Assembly: GCA_002733485.1 (NCBI GenBank)
Contig: NVVU01000074.1
Coordinates: forward strand, 5,685-12,861
Length of the DNA: 7,177 bases
Direction of reading: 5' to 3'
Source: Robiginitomaculum sp.
GTDB taxonomy: Bacteria; Pseudomonadota; Alphaproteobacteria; Caulobacterales; Maricaulaceae
Shown: positions 1 to 6,631 of the stretch, in pieces
Position numbering within the stretch: the stretch's first letter is position 1
Layout: each line of letters begins with the position of its first letter
The notes under the pieces: model-generated
Told to the model about the DNA's origin: nothing
Seen by the model: only the letters and a program-made list of their open reading frames with translations
Databases searched by the model: none
Made by a program: the position numbers and the translations under genes

Positions 1-651
1 GTTTATCACGAAATGGTGCCTTATGCGGTGAAGGCTCTGGATGGCTCCGGTATTCCTGTGGCGGCGGTTTCCACCGGCTTTCCGGCGGGGCTATCGCCGC
101 TGGAAACGAGGTTGGCAGAAATTCGCGCTTCGGTGGCCGCCGGGGCCAGCGAAATCGACATTGTGATCAGCCGTCGGTATGTTCTTTGCGCAAACTGGCT
201 GGCACTTTACGAAGAAGTGTCCGCCTATCGCGAGGCCTGCGGCGAGGCGCATTTGAAAGCCATCCTGGCCACCGGACAGCTTGGCTCGATGACCAAAGTG
301 GCCAAGGCCTCGATGATTTGCATGATGGCCGGGGCCGACTTTATCAAAACCTCTACCGGTATGGAAAAGGTAAACGCCACGCAGGGCGTCAGCCTGATCA
401 TGATGCGCATGATCCGCGAATATCTTGGCCAGACTGGCTATAAAATCGGCTTCAAGCCGGCGGGCGGGATCTCGAATGCCAAAACGGCACTGCAATATAT
501 GGTGCTGGCCAAGGAAGAGCTGGGCAATGACTGGTTGCAGCCGGATTTGCTGCGCTTTGGCGCGTCCAGTCTTTTGGGCGATATTGAACGCCAGCTGGAA
601 CACTTCGTCACCGGCCATTACAGCGCCGCCAACCGCCATCCAATGGGCTAG
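1..651 (+). CDS. deoC: Deoxyribose-phosphate aldolase, 5' end missing
   Basis: Cytoplasmic class I aldolase that cleaves 2-deoxy-D-ribose-5-phosphate to glyceraldehyde-3-phosphate and acetaldehyde, the last step of deoxynucleoside breakdown. The frame is open from base 1 (codons V-Y-H-E precede the ATG at 13), so that ATG is internal and the gene starts outside the window. Counting from it, the active site is intact: D49 in EIDIVI, the Schiff-base lysine K112 in DFIKTSTG, and the second lysine K148 in GFKPAGG. The segments KASMICMMAGADFIKTSTG and GEAHLKAILATGQLG, and an end running to the PMG terminus, resemble the longer eukaryote-like DERA subfamily (human enzyme about 318 residues) more than the 259-residue E. 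coli DeoC. By that comparison about 100 N-terminal residues are missing. The gene ends 11 bases before the aldehyde dehydrogenase and is probably co-transcribed with it. The family call is firm; the subfamily call is from memory of the sequences. Confidence 0.96.
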   Translation, partial: VYHEMVPYAVKALDGSGIPVAAVSTGFPAGLSPLETRLAEIRASVAAGASEIDIVISRRYVLCANWLALYEEVSAYREACGEAHLKAILATGQLGSMTKVAKASMICMMAGADFIKTSTGMEKVNATQGVSLIMMRMIREYLGQTGYKIGFKPAGGISNAKTALQYMVLAKEELGNDWLQPDLLRFGASSLLGDIERQLEHFVTGHYSAANRHPMG

Positions 652-654
652 GGA
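650..654 (+). promoter_or_regulatory. Ribosome binding site of the ALDH16 gene
   Basis: The sequence AGGGA overlaps the TAG stop of deoC and lies 8 bases before the ATG at 663. This is good Shine-Dalgarno spacing and supports that start. The overlap suggests that ribosomes finishing deoC could reinitiate on the dehydrogenase gene. Confidence 0.5.
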
Positions 655-662
655 TTAAGATC

Positions 663-3047
663 ATGAGCGTCGCTGAAATTTTTGAGAATATGGACTATGG
701 CCCGGCCCCCGAAGATGCGTCTTATGTTCGCGACTGGCTGAACAATCACAAAGACGGCTTTTCTCACTATATTGGTGGGGAATGGGTGAAGCCTTCGTCA
801 AAGGCCTGGTTTGATGACATCAACCCGGCCGATGGCAAGGTGTTGGCCAAAATCGCCACAGGTTCCAAAAATGACGTTGATGCAGCTGTAAAAGCAGCGG
901 CGGAGGCACAAGTTATATGGGCGGCATTGTCCGGTCATACGCGCGCCAAATATCTTTATGCGCTGGCGCGCCTGATCCAGAAAAACAGTCGTTTTATTGC
1001 GGTGCTGGAAAGTCTGGATAACGGCAAGACTTTACGCGAAACCCGCGACATCGACATCCCGCTGGCGGCGCGGCATTTTTATTACCATGCGGGCTGGGCG
1101 CAATTGCTGGAACAGGAATTGCCGGACTACGCGCCTTTGGGCGTGGTGGGCCAGATCATCCCGTGGAATTTCCCGTTTTTGATGCTGTCATGGAAAATCG
1201 CACCGGCGTTGGCGGCAGGCAATTGTGTGGTCCTGAAACCGGCTGAATTTACTTCGCTGACGGCGCTTTTCTTTGCGCAACTCTGCGAAGAAGCGGGCCT
1301 GCCCGCCGGTGTGGTCAATATCGTCACCGGCGCAGGTGAGACCGGCGCGGCTTTGGTCGAGCATGAGGCCGTGGCCAAAATTGCTTTCACAGGATCAACC
1401 GAAATTGGTAGACTTATTCGTGCAACTACAGCAGGTTCCGGAAAAAAGCTCACGTTGGAACTTGGTGGTAAATCACCTTTTATCATCTTTGAAGATGCGG
1501 ATCTGGATAGCGCTGTCGAGGGCCTGGTGGATGCCATCTGGTTTAATCAGGGGCAGGTCTGTTGCGCCGGATCGCGCCTATTGGTCGAAGAAGGCGTGGC
1601 GGATATTATAGTTGCCAAGATCAAGGAACGCCTGTCACATTTTCGCATTGGCGATCCGCTGGACAAGGCCATGGATATGGGGGCGATTATTGACCACACT
1701 CAGCGCGCCAGCATTGACAAGCTGGTCCAGCAGGGCGTGGCTGAGGGGGCCGAGCTGTGGCAACCGGACGTTAAGATGCCTGAAAAAGGCTGTTATTATC
1801 CACCAACCCTGCTCACCAATGTCAGCCCGGCCAATATCGCCGTGCGCGAGGAAATTTTTGGCCCGGTTCTCACCGTGATGAGCTTTCGCAGTCTCGATGA
1901 TGCGGTGGCGCTGGCCAATAATAGCCGTTATGGGCTGGCTAGCTCCGTCTGGTCGGAAAACATCAATCGGGCGCTGGAAATGGCGTCGCAGATCAAGGCC
2001 GGGATCGTCTGGGTCAATTCGGCCAACCAGTTTGATGCGGCGTGCGGCTTTGGTGGCTATCGCGAAAGCGGCTTTGGCCGCGAGGGTGGCCGCGAGGGCA
2101 TGTTTGAGTACCTTAAACCCAAAAATGACGGAACCACTAAGGGCGATGTCATCATTCCCGCACCAGAGGCCATTGGCACGGCAGAACCGGCGGGCTTTGC
2201 CGCCATTGACCGCACCCCAAAAATGTATGTGGATGGCAAGCAGGCGCGCCCCGATGGCGGCAATACGATTGCGGTTTTGAACCATAAAGGCGAGATCGCT
2301 GGCCGTGTCGGTGCGGGCAATCGCAAGGATATTCGCAATGCGGTCGAGGCGGCGTTTAAAAATTCCTGCTGGGCTGGACGCACCGCTTATAACCGGGCGC
2401 AAATCCTTTATTACATCGCCGAGAACCTGAGCATTCGGGCTGGCGAGTTTACCGACCGCCTGCGTGATCTGACCGGGGCCAGCAAGGCCAGGGCAGCCGC
2501 CGAGGTTGAGGCGTCGATCAGCCGTTTGTTCTCCTATGGGGCCTGGGCCGATAAATATGACGGCCAGGTACATACCCCGCCGGTGCGCAATGTGGCGCTG
2601 GCGGTCAAAGAACCCATCGGCATTATAGGCGCCGTGTGCCCGGACAATGCGCCGCTTTTGAACTTTATCTCTCTGATGGCGCCGATTATTGGCACCGGTA
2701 ATCGCGTGGTGATGATCCCGTCCGAACGCTATGCCCTGATCGGTACGGACTTTTATCAAGTACTGGAAACTTCGGACGTGCCTGCTGGTGTGGTGAATAT
2801 CATTACCGGCAAACGTGATGAGATGGCCAAAGTTCTGGCCGAGCATGATCAGTTGGATGGCCTTTGGTATCATGGCAGCGCCGATGGCGCGGCGATGGTC
2901 CAGCGCGCCTCAATCAGTAATCTGAAGCGCACCTGGGTCAATGATGGCAAGGCGCGTGACTGGTTTGATGTGAAAACCAGCGAGGGACGACGCTTTTTGC
3001 GTGAGGCCACACAGGTGAAAAACATCTGGCTGCCCTACGGGGATTAG
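663..3047 (+). CDS. ALDH16-type two-domain aldehyde dehydrogenase
   Basis: NAD(P)+-dependent aldehyde dehydrogenase of 794 residues, against about 490-500 for an ordinary ALDH. Residues about 35-490 form a complete ALDH: oxyanion N169 in PWNF, cofactor lysine K192 in LKPAE, FTGSTEIG at 242-249, general base E266 in LELGGK, nucleophile C300 in GQVCCAGSR (C301 follows), and E397 in EEIFGP. Residues about 515-794 resemble a second, shortened ALDH copy: YVDGK at 522-526, PAGVVNIITG at 707-716, and WYHGSADG at 735-742 matching the TGSTEIG region. This copy lacks the PWNF asparagine, the LELGGK glutamate and any GQxC cysteine. A working N-domain plus a non-catalytic C-terminal domain is the known architecture of bacterial ALDH16; the mammalian form has lost the cysteine. 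Its place between deoC and deoA points to acetaldehyde from DeoC as substrate, which is an inference. In-frame 12-base tandem repeats at 2076-2087 and 2088-2099 encode GREG twice. An AT-rich patch lies at about 1381-1500. Confidence 0.93.
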   Translation: MSVAEIFENMDYGPAPEDASYVRDWLNNHKDGFSHYIGGEWVKPSSKAWFDDINPADGKVLAKIATGSKNDVDAAVKAAAEAQVIWAALSGHTRAKYLYALARLIQKNSRFIAVLESLDNGKTLRETRDIDIPLAARHFYYHAGWAQLLEQELPDYAPLGVVGQIIPWNFPFLMLSWKIAPALAAGNCVVLKPAEFTSLTALFFAQLCEEAGLPAGVVNIVTGAGETGAALVEHEAVAKIAFTGSTEIGRLIRATTAGSGKKLTLELGGKSPFIIFEDADLDSAVEGLVDAIWFNQGQVCCAGSRLLVEEGVADIIVAKIKERLSHFRIGDPLDKAMDMGAIIDHTQRASIDKLVQQGVAEGAELWQPDVKMPEKGCYYPPTLLTNVSPANIAVREEIFGPVLTVMSFRSLDDAVALANNSRYGLASSVWSENINRALEMASQIKAGIVWVNSANQFDAACGFGGYRESGFGREGGREGMFEYLKPKNDGTTKGDVIIPAPEAIGTAEPAGFAAIDRTPKMYVDGKQARPDGGNTIAVLNHKGEIAGRVGAGNRKDIRNAVEAAFKNSCWAGRTAYNRAQILYYIAENLSIRAGEFTDRLRDLTGASKARAAAEVEASISRLFSYGAWADKYDGQVHTPPVRNVALAVKEPIGIIGAVCPDNAPLLNFISLMAPIIGTGNRVVMIPSERYALIGTDFYQVLETSDVPAGVVNIITGKRDEMAKVLAEHDQLDGLWYHGSADGAAMVQRASISNLKRTWVNDGKARDWFDVKTSEGRRFLREATQVKNIWLPYGD

Positions 3048-3061
3048 GCACTAACAACACA

Positions 3062-3076
3062 CGTCATTCCGGCGAA
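3062..3076 (+). repeat. Possible half of a REP-like palindromic repeat
   Basis: The string CGTCATTCCGGCGAA lies in the 50-base gap between the dehydrogenase and deoA. It matches the form of one arm of dispersed palindromes common in alphaproteobacteria, of the type GTCATTCC-CGCGAA-GCGGGAATGAC. The matching second arm is absent: the sequence continues into GATAAGTGAG with no complementary stretch. It could be a decayed element or chance. I see only one copy in this window. Confidence 0.3.
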
Positions 3077-3097
3077 GATAAGTGAGTACAGATAATC

Positions 3098-4432
3098 ATG
3101 CTTCCACAGGAACTCATTCGCGCCAAGCGGGACGGCAAGACGTTGCGGGGCGAGGATATTGCCGCCTTTGCGGCGGGCATTGCAGACAATTCGATTAGCG
3201 AGGGCCAGATTGCCGCCTTTGCCATGGCGGTATTCTTTAACGGCATGAGCCGCGATGAGTGCGTGGCGCTGACGAGTGCCATGCGCGATTCGGGTGTCGT
3301 GATGGACTGGCAGAGCGCCGGCATAGACAAGCCGGTGCTGGACAAGCATTCCACCGGCGGCGTGGGCGATAATGTGTCGCTGATGCTGGGGCCGATGGTG
3401 GCCGCGGCGGGCGGCGCGGTGCCGATGATTTCCGGGCGTGGCCTTGGCCATACTGGCGGCACGCTGGACAAGTTAGAAGCCATTCCCGGCTATCAGGCTA
3501 TTCCTGATCAGGACACGTTTGTTCGCGTCGTCAAGGACGTGGGCTGCGCCATTATTGGTCAGACGGCGGCTTTGGCACCGGCGGACCAGCGTTTTTACGC
3601 CACCCGCGATGTTACCGCCACGGTGGAATCCATACCGCTGATTACTGCGTCCATATTGTCCAAAAAACTGGCCGAGGGGCTGGATGGTCTGGTGATGGAC
3701 GTCAAATGCGGCAATGGGGCCTTTGCGTCGGACGAAAAATTCGCCCGCGAACTGGCAACCAGCCTTGTTGAGGTGGCGAGTGGGGCCGGGGTGCGGACCA
3801 GCGCCATCCTGACCGATATGAACGAACCGCTGGCCAGCGCGGCGGGCAATGCGGTCGAAGTGGTCAACGCGGTGCGGTTTCTCACCGGCGATCATCGCGA
3901 TAAGCGCCTGGAATACATTACCATCGAACTGGTGGCGCAAATGCTGCTTTCCGGGGGCTTGGTCGGTACCCATAGCGAGGGTGAAAAGAAAGCGCAAAGC
4001 GTGCTGCAAAGCGGCGCGGCGGCGGACGTATTTGCCCACATGGTGCGTGCCCTTGGCGGCCCGGCCGATTTTGTAGAAAATTATGAAAATTATTTGCCCG
4101 CTGCGCCGGTGATTATGCCTGTGCCTTCGCCAAAAACCGGCCGTGTCTGGGCAATGGATGCGCGCGGGGTTGGTCTCGCGGTCATCGGGCTTGGGGGCGG
4201 ACGCACCCGCGCCGATCAGAAAATTGACCATGCGGTAGGGTTTACCGATCTGGCAGGTGTTGGCGCGATCGTTGAGGCGGGCGCACCTCTTGCCATGGTC
4301 CATGCGCGCAGTGACAATGCCGCGCATGAGGCCATTTTGGCCTTGCAGAAAACTTATACCATTGGCGAGGTGGATGATCACTTTGTGTCCCAGCCGATGA
4401 TTATCGCGCGTATTGAGGGAGACAGAGCATGA
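3098..4432 (+). CDS. deoA: Thymidine phosphorylase
   Basis: Catalyses phosphorolysis of thymidine and deoxyuridine to the free base plus 2-deoxyribose-1-phosphate, in the cytoplasm. The protein has 444 residues, close to the 440 of E. coli DeoA, and aligns with it as I remember it almost throughout with a one-residue offset. The family signature SGRGLGHTGGTLDKLE is at 112-127. The phosphate- and substrate-binding residues correspond: KHSTGGVGD at 83-91 (K83, H84, S85), R170 in YATRD, S185 and K189 in LITASILSKK. The C-terminal domain has the usual GGGRTRADQKIDHAVGFTD stretch. The ATG at 3098 is the first start in frame after a TGA at 3083-3085 and gives an E. coli-like N-terminus. The ribosome site is weak (AAGTGAG at 3080-3086, 11 bases away). 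The stop overlaps the deoB start in ATGA, so the two are translationally coupled. Its product passes directly to DeoB. Confidence 0.98.
   Translation: MLPQELIRAKRDGKTLRGEDIAAFAAGIADNSISEGQIAAFAMAVFFNGMSRDECVALTSAMRDSGVVMDWQSAGIDKPVLDKHSTGGVGDNVSLMLGPMVAAAGGAVPMISGRGLGHTGGTLDKLEAIPGYQAIPDQDTFVRVVKDVGCAIIGQTAALAPADQRFYATRDVTATVESIPLITASILSKKLAEGLDGLVMDVKCGNGAFASDEKFARELATSLVEVASGAGVRTSAILTDMNEPLASAAGNAVEVVNAVRFLTGDHRDKRLEYITIELVAQMLLSGGLVGTHSEGEKKAQSVLQSGAAADVFAHMVRALGGPADFVENYENYLPAAPVIMPVPSPKTGRVWAMDARGVGLAVIGLGGGRTRADQKIDHAVGFTDLAGVGAIVEAGAPLAMVHARSDNAAHEAILALQKTYTIGEVDDHFVSQPMIIARIEGDRA
4415..4421 (+). promoter_or_regulatory. Ribosome binding site of deoB
   Basis: GAGGGAG lies within the last codons of deoA, 7 bases before the deoB ATG at 4429. 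It is the strongest Shine-Dalgarno sequence I see in the operon and fixes the deoB start, which overlaps the deoA stop. Confidence 0.6.
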
Positions 4433-5649
4433 GCCGTGTGCTGGTCTGTGAACTGGATAGTCTGGGGGTCGGGGCCGCCGCCGATGCGGACACGTTTGGC
4501 GATACGGGTGCCGATACGCTGGGCCATATTGCCGAGGCCTGTGCGGCCGGCAAAGCCGATAAAGCGGGCTTGCGCGCCGGGACTTTGAAAATCCCAAATC
4601 TTGTCAGGCTTGGCATGGGCGCGCTGGTAGAGGCCAGCACCGGGCGTACGCCGCCGGGGATGGAAGGCGAGGGGCCATTTACCGGGGCCTGGGGTTATGC
4701 CATCGAGATCAGCCACGGCAAGGACACCCCCAGCGGCCATTGGGAGGCCATGGGCGCACCCGCTACCTTTGACTGGGGTTATTTCACCGATGCCACCAAC
4801 AGCTTTCCGCCAGAGCTGGTGGGCGCCCTGATCAAGGAAGCTGACCTGCCGGGGGTGCTGGCCAATTGTCATGCATCGGGCACCGAGATCATCAAAGACT
4901 TTGGCGAAGAGCACATGCGCACCGGCAAGCCGATTCTGTATACCAGTGCCGATTCGGTGGTGCAGATCGCCGCCCATGAGGGCAGTTTCGGCCTGGAGAG
5001 GCTCTATGAAGTGTGCCTGATCGCACGAAAACTGGCTGATCCTTATAATGTGGGCCGGGTGATTGCCCGCCCGTTTGAAGGCGCTAGCCCTGCCGATTTT
5101 GCCCGTACCAATGGGCGGCGTGATTATTCGGTGCCGCCGCACAAGCCGACCTTGTTGAACCGGGTTAGCGAGGCGGGCCATGAGGTGATCGCCATTGGCA
5201 AAATCTCCGATATTTTTGCCGGTTCCGGCGTTACCAAAAAAGTGTCCTCCTATGGCAATGACGAGATCTTTGATACGACGCTGGCAGAAATGCAGAGCGC
5301 CCCGGACCAGAGCTTTATTATGACTAATTTTGTCGATTTTGACATGCATTATGGCCATCGGCGCGATGTGCCGGGTTATGCCGCCGCGCTGGAGGCGTTT
5401 GATAAACGCCTGCCCGAACTGATCGCCATATTGCGTGAAGATGACATGGTGATTCTGACCGCTGATCATGGGTGTGATCCGACTTTTCCGGGCTCTGATC
5501 ACACGCGCGAGCATGTGCCGGTGTTGGCCTTTGGGCCAAAAGTTACCGCCGGGCCATTGGGCGCCCGGTCCACCTTTGCTGATATAGGTGAAAGCGCGGC
5601 CAAATGGCTGGGCGTGCCGGGCTTTGGCACGGGTACCAGCTGGGTATGA
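4429..5649 (+). CDS. deoB: Phosphopentomutase
   Basis: Interconverts (deoxy)ribose-1-phosphate and (deoxy)ribose-5-phosphate, linking DeoA to DeoC. This is the manganese-dependent, alkaline-phosphatase-superfamily mutase. At 406 residues it matches the 407 of E. coli DeoB. Metal ligands inferred from the family are all present: D10 in ELDSLG, D305 and H310 in NFVDFDMHYGHRRD, D346 and H347 in TADHGCDP, and H358 in DHTREH. The phosphorylated threonine is T100 in GKDTPSGHWE. Also conserved are GDTGADTLGHIAEAC near the N-terminus, NCHASGT, YTSADSV and RVIARPF. Start and stop both sit in ATGA overlaps, with deoA before and add after, which indicates coupled translation of the three genes. Nothing is truncated or unusual. 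Confidence 0.98.
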   Translation: MSRVLVCELDSLGVGAAADADTFGDTGADTLGHIAEACAAGKADKAGLRAGTLKIPNLVRLGMGALVEASTGRTPPGMEGEGPFTGAWGYAIEISHGKDTPSGHWEAMGAPATFDWGYFTDATNSFPPELVGALIKEADLPGVLANCHASGTEIIKDFGEEHMRTGKPILYTSADSVVQIAAHEGSFGLERLYEVCLIARKLADPYNVGRVIARPFEGASPADFARTNGRRDYSVPPHKPTLLNRVSEAGHEVIAIGKISDIFAGSGVTKKVSSYGNDEIFDTTLAEMQSAPDQSFIMTNFVDFDMHYGHRRDVPGYAAALEAFDKRLPELIAILREDDMVILTADHGCDPTFPGSDHTREHVPVLAFGPKVTAGPLGARSTFADIGESAAKWLGVPGFGTGTSWV

Positions 5650-6623
5650 ATACCCCGCTTTGGCCGCTGGTTGATCTGCATTGCCACATAGAAGGCGCCG
5701 CGCCGCCTGAACTGATCCGCGAACTGGCGGCGCGCAATGGTGTGCGCCTGCCCGATCATATTTTTGACGCGGATGGGCATTACCGCTGGACGAATTTTCA
5801 GCAATTTATGGGGGCCTATGATGTGGCCTGTACGGCCATTCGCACACCGCAGGATTATTATGACCTGAGCTATAGCTATTTTAGCAACGCTGCCGCGCTG
5901 GGCCTGATTTATGGCGAGGTGTTTGTCTCGGCTGATCATGGGGCCAATGGAGGCATTGATTACTCTGATATGGTGCAGGCCATGGCCGAAGGGCTGGGCA
6001 AGGCCCACGAGGAAAGTGGCGTTGAAGGGCGATTTATCCTGACCGCCATTCGCCATTATGGCGTAGAAAAATGCGAAGCCACGGCAAAACAGGCGCATCG
6101 ACATCCGCATAAACGGGTCACAGGCTTTGGCATGGCCGGGGATGAACATTTTGGCCAACCCGCAGATTATGCCCGCGCCTTTGATATCGCCCGCGATGCG
6201 GATATGGGCTTGACGGTTCATGCCGGTGAAGTGTGCGGCGCGCAAAGTGTGCGTATAGCGCTGGAGGCTTTGCGCCCATCACGGATCGGGCACGGGGTTC
6301 AGGCGATCAGTGATGTTGACCTTCTAAGGCGTCTGGCGGGCGAGGGGGTCGTGCTGGAGGTCTGCCCCGGATCAAATATCAAGGTTGGCGTTTATGGTAC
6401 TTACGCGCAAAGCCCGGTCAAACGCTTACAAGACGCCGGGGTGAAACTGGCGCTGGGATCAGATGACCCACCCTATTTTCACACCGATATCGCCAATGAA
6501 TATACGCAAGTGCAACGCGCATTTTCTTTCTCTGACGATGATATGCGTGCCATCAGCCGCACCGCCATTGAGGCCGCCTTTTGCGATGATCAGACCAAAG
6601 CGGAATTACGTAAAAGGTTATGA
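5646..6623 (+). CDS. add: Adenosine deaminase family protein (probable Add)
   Basis: Zinc-dependent amidohydrolase of 325 residues, predicted to deaminate adenosine and deoxyadenosine to inosine and deoxyinosine. Metal and catalytic residues are visible: H12 and H14 in LHCHIEGA, H192 and catalytic E195 in VHAGE, H216 in RIGHG, and D273/D274 in GSDDPPYF. LEVCPGSN at 237-244 is also typical. The N-terminus (VDLHCHIEGAAPPEL) and the SDDPPYFHT stretch resemble rhizobial proteins annotated as Add. I chose the ATG at 5646 over one at 5604 because it overlaps the deoB stop in ATGA, as deoB does with deoA, and puts the HxH motif at the usual distance from the N-terminus; the earlier start would add 14 residues inside deoB. 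Related adenine deaminases also carry SDDP followed by aromatic residues, so adenine remains a possible substrate. The operon context with deo genes favours the nucleoside. It ends 8 bases before a convergent gene. Confidence 0.9.
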   Translation: MNTPLWPLVDLHCHIEGAAPPELIRELAARNGVRLPDHIFDADGHYRWTNFQQFMGAYDVACTAIRTPQDYYDLSYSYFSNAAALGLIYGEVFVSADHGANGGIDYSDMVQAMAEGLGKAHEESGVEGRFILTAIRHYGVEKCEATAKQAHRHPHKRVTGFGMAGDEHFGQPADYARAFDIARDADMGLTVHAGEVCGAQSVRIALEALRPSRIGHGVQAISDVDLLRRLAGEGVVLEVCPGSNIKVGVYGTYAQSPVKRLQDAGVKLALGSDDPPYFHTDIANEYTQVQRAFSFSDDDMRAISRTAIEAAFCDDQTKAELRKRL

Positions 6624-6631
6624 GAAGGGCC

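Larger units (their letters stand above)
1..6623 (+). other. Deoxynucleoside catabolism operon deoC-ALDH16-deoA-deoB-add
   Basis: Five same-strand genes have gaps of 11, 50, -4 and -4 bases and act in consecutive steps of one pathway, so they probably form one transcript. The order differs from E. coli deoCABD by the insertion of an aldehyde dehydrogenase between deoC and deoA and by add in place of the purine nucleoside phosphorylase gene. The promoter and any repressor site must lie left of the window. The 50-base gap before deoA shows no convincing promoter, and I see no hairpin-plus-T-run terminator after add. Confidence 0.8.

Noticed and set aside
13..15. ATG at 13 as the start of deoC
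   Set aside because: The frame is open upstream to base 1 and the aldolase fold needs more N-terminal sequence, so this methionine is internal.
2076..2099. Two 12-base tandem repeats in the ALDH16 gene
   Set aside because: They are in frame and encode GREGGREG in a glycine-rich loop where similar sequence is expected in this family, so they look like ordinary coding sequence rather than a repeat element.
1635..2873. Long minus-strand open frame of 412 codons inside the ALDH16 gene
   Set aside because: It lies antisense to a gene with intact catalytic motifs, its translation shows no family I recognise, and such frames arise from codon bias in GC-rich genes. The same applies to minus-strand frames at 3473-4597, 4378-5514 and 5499-6245.
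3091..3096. GATAAT as a promoter -10 box for deoA
   Set aside because: It sits one base before the start codon and has no -35-like hexamer at 16-18 bases upstream.
5604..5645. Earlier ATG at 5604 as the start of add
   Set aside because: It would add 14 residues overlapping deoB with no family similarity. The ATG at 5646 forms the same ATGA overlap seen at deoA/deoB.
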